64,000 nt of DNA from Sagittula sp. P11. GTDB lineage: Bacteria; Pseudomonadota; Alphaproteobacteria; Rhodobacterales; Rhodobacteraceae. A model generated the notes under the pieces. That model worked only from the letters and a program-made list of their open reading frames with translations, ran no database searches and was not told the origin of the DNA. The stretch is from positions 310,001 to 374,000 of the forward strand of contig NZ_CP021913.1 in the NCBI RefSeq assembly GCF_002814095.1, written 5' to 3'. Numbering within the stretch: the first letter of the stretch is position 1; each line of letters starts with the position of its first letter. Positions 48,002 through 57,197 of the stretch are shown piece after piece. A program made the position numbers and the translations under genes.

Positions 48002-48565
48002 TCAGGGCATCAGCACGCCCTGCCGGTTGAAGGTCGACCGCTCGGTCGTCAGGTCGTCGTAGATCAGCTCCACCGTGACCGTCTCCACCGACTTCAGCGG
48101 GAAGGCCCGGTAGGGCAGCCCGTCGCTCTCCAGCATGGCGTTGGGCTGGGCGGTGTCCTCGTGACAGGGCGGCAGCGGCCACTCCTCGGGGTCCGCGCCG
48201 TTCACGCCCAGCTTCATCGCCACCAGCCCGCAGCGCCAGCTCCAGATGTGGGTCACGTAGATCAGGTCCTGCCCGTCCCATTCCCGCACCGCGACCCAGT
48301 TGGCCCGCGTGGCCCCCATGATCGGCTTGATCTCGAGCGCGGTAAGGAAACGGCCCGTCGCCACCTGCGGCTCGGCCTCATACGGCAGTGCGGCGGGAGC
48401 CTCTTCGGAAGATGTGACCGGCGGCGGCGCCTCCTCTGACGAGGACGAGGATGAGGCCACGGGGGCCGGTGTCTCCGCCGGCGCCAAGGTCAATGTCTCC
48501 CTCTCAGCCCCTGCCCCGCCGCCGCCCGTCGCCAGCGCGATCATCACCAGAACCACATCCAGCAT
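48002..48565 (-). CDS. hypothetical protein with N-terminal hydrophobic segment
   Basis: 187 residues. A short hydrophobic N-terminus (MLDVVLVMIALATGGGG) is followed by a Ser/Glu/Pro-rich linker (about 20-65) and a structured domain with TGRFLTALEIKPIMGATRANWVAVREWDGQDLIYV, two cysteines (WRCGLVAMKL, PPCHEDT) and a C-terminal VETVTVELIYDD. GGGGAG precedes the ATG. The domain is not one I can name. The N-terminus may be an anchor or signal peptide. Divergent from the GT-A-like gene. Confidence 0.75.
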   Translation of the reverse strand: MLDVVLVMIALATGGGGAGAERETLTLAPAETPAPVASSSSSSEEAPPPVTSSEEAPAALPYEAEPQVATGRFLTALEIKPIMGATRANWVAVREWDGQDLIYVTHIWSWRCGLVAMKLGVNGADPEEWPLPPCHEDTAQPNAMLESDGLPYRAFPLKSVETVTVELIYDDLTTERSTFNRQGVLMP

Positions 48566-48657
48566 CTCAATCTCCCCGTTAAAACCTGTCGGCAGATCGG
48601 CGCTTTCGGTCTGCGCGTCCTCGCGTATACTGCCGGAAAAATGCGAGCAGCCCCATC

Positions 48658-49662
48658 ATGCCACGCCCCGCGCGCGACGCGCAAACCGTCAATATCCTCA
48701 TCGTCGGCCAGAACGGTCGCCTGGCCTACGAGGCGCTGCTGTTCGCCGCCTCCCGCGCGGAACGCTCTCCCAAGGACGGGTTCCGCCTGTTCGTGGCCGA
48801 ACCCGCTCCGGGCGCCCTCTGGCCCAACGATCCGACGATCCGCGACGCGGAGATCCGCGAGGCGCTGACGGAGCTTGGCGCGACCTTCGTCTCTTTCGAG
48901 TCGCGCCACTTCGGAAACAAGTACCCTTACGGCAACAAGATCGAGGCGCTCTTTGCCCTGCCCGAGGGCGAACCCTTCGTGTTCTTCGACACCGATACGC
49001 TGGTGCTGGACGACCTGGGCGCGGTGCCCTTCGATTTCGACCGGCCCACCGCCTCTCTGCGCCGCGAAGGCACATGGCCTCAGCCGGAGCTTTACGGCCC
49101 CGGCTACACCGGCATCTGGAAATCGCTCTACGACCGCTTCGGGCTGGATTTCGAGTCGAGCCTCGACCTGAGCCAGCCCGACGAGTACTGGCAGCGCTAT
49201 CTCTACTTCAACGCCGGGTTCTTCTTCTACCGCTGCCCGAAGGTCTTCGGTCAGCGGTTCCTCGACTACGCGCTGGAGATCCGCGACAACCCGCCAGAGG
49301 CGCTCGTCTGCCAGTCGCTCGACCCATGGCTCGACCAGGTGGCGCTGCCGCTGGTGATCCACTCCTTCGGGGGCGGCAAGGACACCCTGCCCGAGGGCCT
49401 GCTGGACGGGTCCGTCACCTGCCACTACCGCACCATCCCGCTCCTCTACGCACGCGAATCGGACAAGGCGGTGGAGGTGCTAGAAAGCGTGAGCGAACCC
49501 AACCGCCTGAAGAAGATCCTGAAGCAGTACGACCCCTTCAAGCGCATGATCTACCAGGGCCGCGGGCAGAAGGCGCGCGCGCTCTTCGACCGCGACGACC
49601 TCCCCCGCCGCGAACAGGCCATCCGCAACACGCTGAAGCGCGAAGGATTCTGGATGCGCTAG
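48658..49662 (+). CDS. GT-A-like nucleotide-sugar transferase fold protein
   Basis: 334 residues. The N-terminal VNILIVGQNGRLAYEALLF and the FVFFDTDTLVLDDL segment, which looks like the DxD metal site of GT-A glycosyltransferases, suggest a nucleotide-diphospho-sugar transferase fold. GKDTLPEGLLDGSVTCHYRTIPLLY lies where acceptor-side residues would be. No signal peptide. The family is not named with certainty and the substrate is unknown. The Shine-Dalgarno is weak. Confidence 0.65.
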   Translation: MPRPARDAQTVNILIVGQNGRLAYEALLFAASRAERSPKDGFRLFVAEPAPGALWPNDPTIRDAEIREALTELGATFVSFESRHFGNKYPYGNKIEALFALPEGEPFVFFDTDTLVLDDLGAVPFDFDRPTASLRREGTWPQPELYGPGYTGIWKSLYDRFGLDFESSLDLSQPDEYWQRYLYFNAGFFFYRCPKVFGQRFLDYALEIRDNPPEALVCQSLDPWLDQVALPLVIHSFGGGKDTLPEGLLDGSVTCHYRTIPLLYARESDKAVEVLESVSEPNRLKKILKQYDPFKRMIYQGRGQKARALFDRDDLPRREQAIRNTLKREGFWMR

Positions 49663-49808
49663 GCGGACCGGCCGCCCGATCTACGATCGGAACGGGGCCT
49701 GTTGGCAAGGATCTGCCACCCTCCGCGCGGCAATGGGTGGATATCAACTCTTTTCACACAAGGCGCGCCGAAACTGCTAGTCTCGCGCCACGCGACAGGA
49801 GTTTAACC

Positions 49809-50954
49809 ATGAGCCATTGCACCACCATATTCATCGGCACCACCAAGGGGCTTTTCCTTCTCAAATCCGAAAACGGCCGCGACGGCTGGGTCCTGTCCGG
49901 GCCGCATTGCGACGGATGGCCGATCAACCACGCGCTCGGCTCCGACGGCGTGATGCTTGCGGGGGGCGGCGGCGATTTCCCGGGCGCGGGCATCTGGCGC
50001 TCCGCCGACGCGGGCGCGACCTGGGAGGTGGTGAAGCTGGCCGACGGAGAGATGGACGCATGGGCGCGCGCAGACCCGGAGGCCGCCAAGATCTTCGGCC
50101 TGGACGCGACCGCCGACCCCGCCCCCTACAGCGGACGGATCAAGGCGATCTGGTCGCTGGGCAAGGCGGGCGACCGGATCTATGCCGGTGCGAAACCGGC
50201 AACGCTATTCTCCAGCGATGACAAGGGGATGTCCTGGCAGGCGGTGGAAAGCCTGACGGACCACCCGTCGGCAGAAAGCTGGCAGGCGGGCGGCGCGGGG
50301 CTGGTGCTGCACAGCATCGTCTCGGCCCCGAAGACGCCCGAAAAGGTCTGGCTCGCGATCTCTGCCGCGGGGATCTTTGCCACCGACGACGGCGGCGCAA
50401 GCTGGGAGCGGCGCAACAGGCTGGGCAACCTCGGCCCCTGCGGACACACCCACCACCCGGCCGGACCGAAAGACGGTGAAACCGGCCATTGCGTGCACAA
50501 CATCGTCCGCGCGGGCGGCGACGAGGACCTGCTCTACCAGCAGAACCACCACGGCGTCTTCCGTTCCCGCGATGGCGGGCGGTCGTGGGACGACATCACC
50601 GAAGGGCTGCCCTCCACCTTCGGCTTCCCGATTGCCGTACATCCGGAGAAGCCCGACACGATCTGGACCCTGCCGCTCAACGGCGACATGGAGGGCCGCT
50701 ACCCGCCCGACGCCTCCGCCGCGGTCTGGCGGTCGCGCGATGGCGGCGACACGTGGGAGGCCTGCCGCACCGGGCTGCCGCAGGAGAACTGCTACTTCAC
50801 CGTGCTGCGGCAGGCGATGACCACCGACGCAGACGCGGGGCTGTGGTTCGGCACGAACTCCGGGTCGGTATTCGCCAGCTTCGACGAGGGCGACAGCTGG
50901 CAGGAACTGGCGCAGCACCTGCCCACGGTGCTCTGCGTCGAAGCCGCGCGCTGA
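49809..50954 (+). CDS. BNR/YCF48-type beta-propeller protein
   Basis: 381 residues starting MSHCTTIFIGTTKGLFLLKS. At least five Asp-box-like repeats occur: IWRSADAGATWE, LFSSDDKGMSWQ, IFATDDGGASWE, VFRSRDGGRSWD, VWRSRDGGDTWE. This is the blade pattern of sialidase/YCF48-like beta-propellers, often annotated exo-alpha-sialidase; the catalytic arginine triad of true sialidases is not evident, so I avoid that name. No signal peptide. CAGGAG lies seven to eight bases before the ATG. Function unknown. Confidence 0.85.
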   Translation: MSHCTTIFIGTTKGLFLLKSENGRDGWVLSGPHCDGWPINHALGSDGVMLAGGGGDFPGAGIWRSADAGATWEVVKLADGEMDAWARADPEAAKIFGLDATADPAPYSGRIKAIWSLGKAGDRIYAGAKPATLFSSDDKGMSWQAVESLTDHPSAESWQAGGAGLVLHSIVSAPKTPEKVWLAISAAGIFATDDGGASWERRNRLGNLGPCGHTHHPAGPKDGETGHCVHNIVRAGGDEDLLYQQNHHGVFRSRDGGRSWDDITEGLPSTFGFPIAVHPEKPDTIWTLPLNGDMEGRYPPDASAAVWRSRDGGDTWEACRTGLPQENCYFTVLRQAMTTDADAGLWFGTNSGSVFASFDEGDSWQELAQHLPTVLCVEAAR

Positions 50955-51118
50955 CCCCTAGGGCGGGGGGGCGCCCCTCCGCCCCGCGTCCCCTGCCCGC
51001 CCGACCTGACGCTGGGGCAGCTTTCCTCCGGCGCGCGCGTCCGGCGCGGGCGCTTGCGCTTGTCCGCCCCCGTCCCTTCGCATACCGTCGCCGCGAATAC
51101 CCAAAGGGAGAGGGACAG

Positions 51119-52411
51119 ATGACTGACGCACCCCAGTTCGGCTTCGACACGCTGCAGATTCACGCGGGCGCCCGGCCCGATCCGGCCACCGGCGCACGGC
51201 AGGTGCCGATCTACCAGACCACGGCCTATGTCTTTCGCGATGCCGAACACGCCGCCGCACTCTTCAACCTTCAGGAAGTGGGCTACATCTATTCCCGCCT
51301 GACCAACCCGACCGTTGCCGCCCTGCAGGAACGCGTCGCGGTGCTCGAAGGCGGTGTGGGCGCGGTCTGCTGTTCTTCCGGCCACGCCGCGCAGATCATG
51401 GCGCTGTTCCCGCTGATGGGTCCGGGGCGTAACATCGTCGTTTCCACCCGGCTTTACGGCGGCTCGATCACCCAGTTCAGCCAGACCATCAGGCGCTTCG
51501 GCTGGTCCGCGAAGTTCGTGGACTTCGACGATCTCGACGCCGTGGCCGCGGCCATCGACGACGACACGCGCGCGGTGTTCTGCGAATCCATTGCCAACCC
51601 GGGCGGCTACATCACCGACCTCGACGCAATCGCCGCCATCGCGGACAAGGCCGGGCTGCCGCTGATCGTCGACAACACCTCCGCCACACCCTACCTCTGC
51701 CGCCCCATCGAGCATGGCGCAACGCTGGTCGTGCACTCGATGACCAAGTACCTGACCGGCAACGGCACGGTCACCGGCGGCGTGGTGGTCGATTCCGGCA
51801 AGTTCGACTGGTCCGCCTCCGACAAGTTCCCGTCGCTCTCGGCGCCGGAACCGGCCTACCACGGGCTGAAATTCCACGAGACCTTCGGCCCGCTGGCCTT
51901 CACCTTCCACGGCATCGCCATCGGCCTGCGCGACCTCGGCATGACGCTGAACCCGCAGGCGGCGCATTACACGCTTCTGGGGATCGAGACGCTGAGCCTC
52001 CGGATGCAGAAACACGTGGAGAACGCCAAGGAGATCGCCGCCTGGCTGGAGAAGCATGAGGCGGTCAAGGGCGTGACCTATGCCGGTCTCGCCAGTTCGC
52101 CCTACCACGACCGCGTGGCGCGGATCTGCCCGAAGGGCGCGGGCGGCCTGTTCACCGTCGCGCTCAAGGGCGGTTACGACGCCTGCATCAAGTTCGTGGA
52201 TTCGCTGGAGATCTTCAGCCATGTCGCCAACCTCGGCGACACACGCAGCCTGGTGATCCACTCCGCCTCCACCACCCACCGCCAGCTCACCGAAGAGCAG
52301 CAGGTCGCGGCCGGGGCGGCGCCGGACGTGGTGCGGATTTCCATCGGGATCGAGGATGCGAAGGACCTGATCGCCGATCTGGACCAGGCGCTGCACAAGT
52401 CGCTGTCGTAA
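51119..52411 (+). CDS. metY: O-acetylhomoserine aminocarboxypropyltransferase
   Basis: 430 residues of the Cys/Met-metabolism PLP family. It starts near TLQIHAGARPDPATGARQVPIYQTTAYVF, with the PLP site SMTKYLTGNGTVTGG (Lys210), YSRLTNPT, and a C-terminal RISIGIED. MetY makes homocysteine from O-acetylhomoserine and sulfide (or methanethiol). The GGGAGAGGGACAG stretch directly before the ATG is a good ribosome-binding area. I see no SAM riboswitch in the 164 bases upstream. A strong hairpin follows the gene. Confidence 0.96.
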   Translation: MTDAPQFGFDTLQIHAGARPDPATGARQVPIYQTTAYVFRDAEHAAALFNLQEVGYIYSRLTNPTVAALQERVAVLEGGVGAVCCSSGHAAQIMALFPLMGPGRNIVVSTRLYGGSITQFSQTIRRFGWSAKFVDFDDLDAVAAAIDDDTRAVFCESIANPGGYITDLDAIAAIADKAGLPLIVDNTSATPYLCRPIEHGATLVVHSMTKYLTGNGTVTGGVVVDSGKFDWSASDKFPSLSAPEPAYHGLKFHETFGPLAFTFHGIAIGLRDLGMTLNPQAAHYTLLGIETLSLRMQKHVENAKEIAAWLEKHEAVKGVTYAGLASSPYHDRVARICPKGAGGLFTVALKGGYDACIKFVDSLEIFSHVANLGDTRSLVIHSASTTHRQLTEEQQVAAGAAPDVVRISIGIEDAKDLIADLDQALHKSLS

Positions 52412-52428
52412 GACGCCGGCAGCGTGAC

Positions 52429-52455
52429 GGCAGGGCGGATCACCTCCGCCCTGCC
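52429..52455. terminator. hairpin between convergent metY and SIMPL genes
   Basis: Perfect 11-bp stem GGCAGGGCGGA (52429-52439) / TCCGCCCTGCC (52445-52455) with a 5-base loop, 18 bases after the metY stop. Likely bidirectional; no clear T-run. Confidence 0.6.
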
Positions 52456-52462
52456 CCGTAAC

Positions 52463-53182
52463 TTACTGATCCAGCGCGTAGGTCATCGTGACTTCGGCGC
52501 GGATCTCGATCTCGCCCGCCGCGACCGGCACGTCCTTTGCGGCACGCGCTTCCATCACCACCGGCTCTGCCAGGTCCATCGGGCGCACGATGGGCGTCGC
52601 GCTGTCGGTCAGCGTCACCAGCGAACCCAGCGACACGCCTGCCGCCTCTGCGTAAAGTTCCGCCTTGGCGCGGGCGTCCGCGACGGCCTGGCGGCGCGCC
52701 TCGTCCTCGACCTCGCGCGGGTCCTGAAGCGTGAACTGCAGGCCCTGCATCCGGTTCGCACCTTCATCCAGAACGTCGCCGAGAATCGCACCCAGCGCGT
52801 CGAGGTCGTGCACGCGCACCTCCACGAGGTTCTCCGCGCGGTAGCCTTCGAAGACCTCGACCTCCTGCTCGCGGTCCCAGCGCCGCTCTTCCGAGAGGTT
52901 GAGCGAGGTCGTCTTGATGTCGTTCTCCGCGACACCGAGTTCCTGCAACCGGCTCAGGATCGCCGACACCGCGGTCGAGGTCGAATCCATCGCCTCCGCC
53001 GCCGTCTCTCCGCGTCCCTGCGCACCGAGGCTCAGGACCGCCATGTCGGGGGTCGCCACGACCTTCGCCTCGCCCGAGACGGTCATGCGGCCGGGGGCCT
53101 GGGCCGGCGCCTGTGCGGGCGTTTCCTGGGCGAAGGCAGGCCCGGTCATCGCCACAAGTAAAATCATCGTTATGAAGCGCAT
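52463..53182 (-). CDS. SIMPL domain (DUF541) periplasmic protein
   Basis: 239 residues with a signal peptide (MRFITMILLVAMTGPAFAQ). The mature part has the SIMPL pattern: MTVSGEAKVVATPDMAVLSLG, SAILSRLQELGVAENDIKTT, YRAENLVEVRVHDLDALGAILG and ADARAKAELYAEAAGVSLG. SIMPL proteins are secreted or periplasmic, related to BP26/OMP28 of Brucella, and form oligomeric channels or rings; function unclear. GAGG lies eight bases upstream. Divergent from the large membrane protein gene. Confidence 0.93.
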   Translation of the reverse strand: MRFITMILLVAMTGPAFAQETPAQAPAQAPGRMTVSGEAKVVATPDMAVLSLGAQGRGETAAEAMDSTSTAVSAILSRLQELGVAENDIKTTSLNLSEERRWDREQEVEVFEGYRAENLVEVRVHDLDALGAILGDVLDEGANRMQGLQFTLQDPREVEDEARRQAVADARAKAELYAEAAGVSLGSLVTLTDSATPIVRPMDLAEPVVMEARAAKDVPVAAGEIEIRAEVTMTYALDQ

Positions 53183-53352
53183 CGCAACATCCTCAAATCA
53201 GGGAACATTTCTGTGTGAAGGTCGGTCATCGGGCGGTCGGCGTCCATCCCCTGAGCGAGGTCTTTCTTCCCCTCGGCGAAGAGTTGCCATATACTTCGTG
53301 GAAAAGGGATAAACCCTCCCCCGAGCACGGCAGGACTGGTAAGACCCGCGCC

Positions 53353-56300
53353 ATGGTATCGAATTTTGCGCTCGCCCTTTCGTTCGAAGGCATCGCCTTG
53401 CTGCGTCGTGTCGGGTCCTCCTGGGCTCGCATCGAAGAGGTGCCCATCGACCACCCGGACCTTGATGTCGCGGTCATCGCCATGCGTGACCGCGCCGAAA
53501 AGCTCGACCCCAAGGGGGCCGAGGTCGCCATCGTCATCCCGACGGAGCAGATCCGCTTCCTCGACCTGCCGGACTTCGGCGGGGACGCCTCGGCGCGCGA
53601 CGTGGCGATCCGCGCCGCGCTGGACGGGGCCACGCCCTACCCGCTGAGCGCCCTGGCCTACGACCACGCGCTGGTCGGCGGACGGTTGCAGATCGCCGCC
53701 GTCGCCCGCGAGACGCTGGACGAGGCAGAGACCTTCGCCAAGGAACACGGCTTCACGCCGGTCTGCCACCTCGCGCAGGCGCCCGACGGCGCGTTCGACG
53801 GCGCGGTCTACTTCGGCAAGGCCCGGACATGGAAGCGCGCGGCGGACCGCCCGTCCCGCGCCATCGAGATCGTGCCAGCCACCGAAGCGGCGCTGACCCC
53901 GGTCTCCGCCGCCGCCCCGGCGCCCCGCAAGCCCGATCCGGTGGCCGCGCCTGAACCGCTCAGCACGCCGGAGATGCCCGACCATGTCGCGGCGGAACTC
54001 CCGGAAGCGCGCAACATGGCGCCGGTTGCCACCAAGCAGGTTGTCACTACGAAGGACGACGCCCCCGCGCTGCCGCTGCGCGACGAGGCCCCGGTGCACC
54101 GCGCCCCGGCCAACTTCGCCCCGGCAACAGATGAAGAAGAGGCCGCCGCGCTGCCGCCTTCGGGTAACGCGAACCACGCGGTGTCAGAGCCCGAAACGGC
54201 ACGCGCCGCTTCCGACGACAGGACGATCCCCGCATCAGCCGCACCGGCCATGCCGCGGAAGGCCGCGATGCCCCCTGCAATGCCGGTCCTCCCGGACGTG
54301 GACGCCCCCGCGCGCCCCGACCCCGTCGCCACGCACAAGACCGATGCCGCGCCGCAGCCCTCGGACAGCGGCACCGAGGCCGCCCCCGCCGAGGCGGCGC
54401 CTGTCGCCTTCGCATCGTCCCGCACGCTGCGCGCCGACGGGCGTGTGCCCCCGGCGCCGCGCCCGAACCTCGTGCCCTCGACAGACGTGCCGCCGCGCCG
54501 CGCGCGCTTTACGCCGCTGGCCACGCCCGAGATGCGCACCCGCGACTCGCATGTCACCTCCGATCACATCGAGGGGCTGCCGGATCTGAAACCGGCGGCC
54601 ATGCCGATGGGCCACGCACCCGAAGCGCCGAAGCCTCAGGCACAGGCCACGCCCCCGGCGCCCGGCACACCGCTGACGGCCCGGACGGACGAGACCACGA
54701 TCCCCGCAGGCACCCTGCCGCTTCCCGCAGCCCCGGCGCCGCGCACGGATGAGCCCGCGCTCGCCGCCGCGTCCCGCGCCGTGGGCCCGGCAGGCGACCG
54801 TCAGGGCGGAACCCCGGCACGCGCGCTTGGCGCACCGTCCCATCCCGACGCCAACAATGCGGCCCCCACGCTCGGCGCCGCCGGACGCGCCGACGCCGAC
54901 ACCCAAGCCCGCCCGCTCGGCGTCCCCTCCCGGCCGGAGGCAGGCACCGCCGCCCCGACACTCGGCGCCGCCAGCCCGCAGACCGGAGAGGCCCCGCGGT
55001 TCGGATCGGCCCTGCCGCGCACGACCTCCAAATCCGAGGGCGAGGCGCGCCCGAAGACACCGAAGAAATCCGGCCTGCGCCTTGGCCGCAAGGACAAGCG
55101 CAGCGCCCCGGCCACGGAGCGCCCGGCCTTCGCTGACCCCGCCCCGCAGGCGGCAGCGGCAGAGGCCCCGGCGAAACGCAAGTCCGGCCTGCGCCTGTCC
55201 CGGCGCGACAAGACGCCCGCGCCTGCCCCTGCACCTGCGAACGTCGCAGCACCCGCGGTCGCAGTGGCCGCCTCCGGCGCCAGCCCGCTTGCACGGCTCG
55301 CGGCCCTGCGCGCGCCCGATGCGGTGCCGCCCGCCGCCGCGCGGGTCGCGAAGTTGGCCAAGGTCACAGCCGCCCCGGAACGTATTCCACCCGCGCCCAC
55401 CGGCGCGGCGCTCTCGCCGCTGAAGATCCAGCCCGATCCCGAAGCGGTCGACGATCTCCCGCTGCCGGTCTCCAAGCCGATGGCGCGAACCGCGCCCAAT
55501 ATCGCGCCGGTCACCCCGGGCAAGCCCGCGCTGGAACGCGACCGGCGCAGCCAGATGAGCCCGCGCGAGGAACGCGACCGCATGACCGTCTTCGGCGCGC
55601 GGGAACAGCAGGCCGTGGGCGGCAAGCCCCGCTTCCTCGGCCTGATGCTGACCGCCGGGCTGCTGCTGTTCCTCGTGGGCGTGGCGGCCTGGGCTTCCGT
55701 CTTCCTCGAGGACGGGCTGGCCCGCTTCTTCCGCGGACAGGACGAACCGACTGCCGTGGCGGCACTGCCAGACCCGGTCGCCACCGAAGACCCCACTGTG
55801 TCCTCTTCGGCGACGCCGGAGGCGACGGCCAACGACCAGACCGGCACCACGGCAGGCACGGAAACCGCCCCCGAAGCGCAGGAAGACACCGTCGACCTCG
55901 CAGCCGCGCAGCCGGAGCCGGCAGACACCGCCGACGCGCCTGCGCCGCGCAGCACCCCCGTCCCGGCCCGCGCGCTGACCCCGGAAGAGGCCGACGCGAC
56001 CTATGCCGCGACGGGCATCTGGCAGCGCTCGCCCGCCTCGCCGCTGACGCCGCCGGACGACGGGGTGGAGAACGTCTACGTCGCCTCCATCGACCCGTCT
56101 GTGCGGATGTTCGACGCCGTGGCCCTGCCCGAGGCGCCGGATCTGCTGTCCCAGCCCGTCCCCGTGGACCCGGGCCTGCCGCCGCCCGCGGGCATGACCT
56201 TCGACATCGACGAGCGCGGCGTGGTCCGCGCCACGCCCGAAGGCGCACTGACCCCGGACGGCCTGCGCGTCTACACCGGCCCGCCGCCGGTGGTGCCGCC

Positions 56301-56973
56301 GCTGCGCAATCCGCCGGTCGAACTGGCCGCGCTGCCCGGACCGGACACGCCCGTCACAACCGACGCGCCTGACGCGACCGATACCCCCGATGCCGCGCCG
56401 GCCGTCACCGATCCGCTGTCCGACTTCCGCCCCGAGGCCCGTCCCGACGATGTGGTGGAGCAGCAGGAGCGCGCGACGCTTGGCGGCATCTCCCTGCAGG
56501 AGCTCGAGGAATTCCGCCCGCTGGCCCGCCCGCGCACCGCGCAGGAAGAAGCCGTCGAGGAGGAACCCTCGTCGCCCGCCACCGACCTCGCCGTCCGCAA
56601 TTCGCTGGAACCGGTGGGCCGCCCGCGCAACATGAGCGCCATCGTCGAACGCGCCGAACGCGAACGCCCGACAGAGCCGGTGCAGACCGCCGCCGTGGCG
56701 CCGCGCGTCGTGGCCCCCTCGGTGCCGTCGAGCGCCTCGGTCGCATCATCGGCCACGGTGCGGAACGCGATCAACCTCAGCCGGATCAACCTGATCGGGG
56801 TCTACGGCACCCCGGCCAACCGCCGCGCGCTGGTGCGCCTGGCCAGCGGCAAGTACCTGAAGGTGAAGGTCGGCGACAAGCTGGACGGCGGACGCGTTGC
56901 CGCCATCGGCGACTCCGAACTGCAATACACCAAGGGCGGCCGCAACGTGACGCTGCAGATGCCGCGCGGCTGA
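53353..56973 (+). CDS. large membrane protein joining a PilM/GspL-like N-terminus to a PilP/GspC-like C-terminus
   Basis: 1206 residues from ATG 53353. Residues 1-160 (FALALSFEGIALLRRV, VAIVIPTEQIRFLDLPD, AIRAALDGATPYPLSALAYD) look like the actin-like fold of PilM or the cytoplasmic part of GspL. About 165-755 is Pro/Ala-rich with internal repeats (23-residue units at 489-511 and 519-541; KSGLRL-type basic motifs near 571 and 610). One transmembrane helix lies at about 761-785. A second low-complexity linker leads to a C-terminal domain (INLIGVYGTPANRRALVRL, YLKVKVGDKLDGG, IGDSELQYTKGGRNV) resembling PilP/GspC. No other pilus or secretion genes are nearby. Assignments are by eye. Confidence 0.7.
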   Translation: MVSNFALALSFEGIALLRRVGSSWARIEEVPIDHPDLDVAVIAMRDRAEKLDPKGAEVAIVIPTEQIRFLDLPDFGGDASARDVAIRAALDGATPYPLSALAYDHALVGGRLQIAAVARETLDEAETFAKEHGFTPVCHLAQAPDGAFDGAVYFGKARTWKRAADRPSRAIEIVPATEAALTPVSAAAPAPRKPDPVAAPEPLSTPEMPDHVAAELPEARNMAPVATKQVVTTKDDAPALPLRDEAPVHRAPANFAPATDEEEAAALPPSGNANHAVSEPETARAASDDRTIPASAAPAMPRKAAMPPAMPVLPDVDAPARPDPVATHKTDAAPQPSDSGTEAAPAEAAPVAFASSRTLRADGRVPPAPRPNLVPSTDVPPRRARFTPLATPEMRTRDSHVTSDHIEGLPDLKPAAMPMGHAPEAPKPQAQATPPAPGTPLTARTDETTIPAGTLPLPAAPAPRTDEPALAAASRAVGPAGDRQGGTPARALGAPSHPDANNAAPTLGAAGRADADTQARPLGVPSRPEAGTAAPTLGAASPQTGEAPRFGSALPRTTSKSEGEARPKTPKKSGLRLGRKDKRSAPATERPAFADPAPQAAAAEAPAKRKSGLRLSRRDKTPAPAPAPANVAAPAVAVAASGASPLARLAALRAPDAVPPAAARVAKLAKVTAAPERIPPAPTGAALSPLKIQPDPEAVDDLPLPVSKPMARTAPNIAPVTPGKPALERDRRSQMSPREERDRMTVFGAREQQAVGGKPRFLGLMLTAGLLLFLVGVAAWASVFLEDGLARFFRGQDEPTAVAALPDPVATEDPTVSSSATPEATANDQTGTTAGTETAPEAQEDTVDLAAAQPEPADTADAPAPRSTPVPARALTPEEADATYAATGIWQRSPASPLTPPDDGVENVYVASIDPSVRMFDAVALPEAPDLLSQPVPVDPGLPPPAGMTFDIDERGVVRATPEGALTPDGLRVYTGPPPVVPPLRNPPVELAALPGPDTPVTTDAPDATDTPDAAPAVTDPLSDFRPEARPDDVVEQQERATLGGISLQELEEFRPLARPRTAQEEAVEEEPSSPATDLAVRNSLEPVGRPRNMSAIVERAERERPTEPVQTAAVAPRVVAPSVPSSASVASSATVRNAINLSRINLIGVYGTPANRRALVRLASGKYLKVKVGDKLDGGRVAAIGDSELQYTKGGRNVTLQMPRG

Positions 56974-57197
56974 CCTGCACGGCACAGAGCCTTTCCAAAC
57001 GGGTCCGCAGGGCCCGTCCCATCGGGCCATGGCCCACCCCGCCGCGGTGCGCAGCACCGGCCCCGGCGGACGGTCCCAAGCAAGCTTCCGCCTGACCCGA
57101 TCCTTTTGTCAGGCGCCCCTTGCGGCCGCATTGAAGTTTGCCCGTCCCTCACCACTTACGCTCGACGCGCCGCACGTGATGCGGCTGGAGGATCATC

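Noticed and set aside
49809-50954. Sialidase call for the beta-propeller protein
   Set aside because: Asp-box repeats are present, but they occur in many propellers and the sialidase catalytic arginines and Tyr/Glu pair are not evident.
50955-51118. SAM riboswitch before metY
   Set aside because: Such switches are common before metY in alphaproteobacteria, but I find no matching pseudoknot sequence in the 164-base gap.
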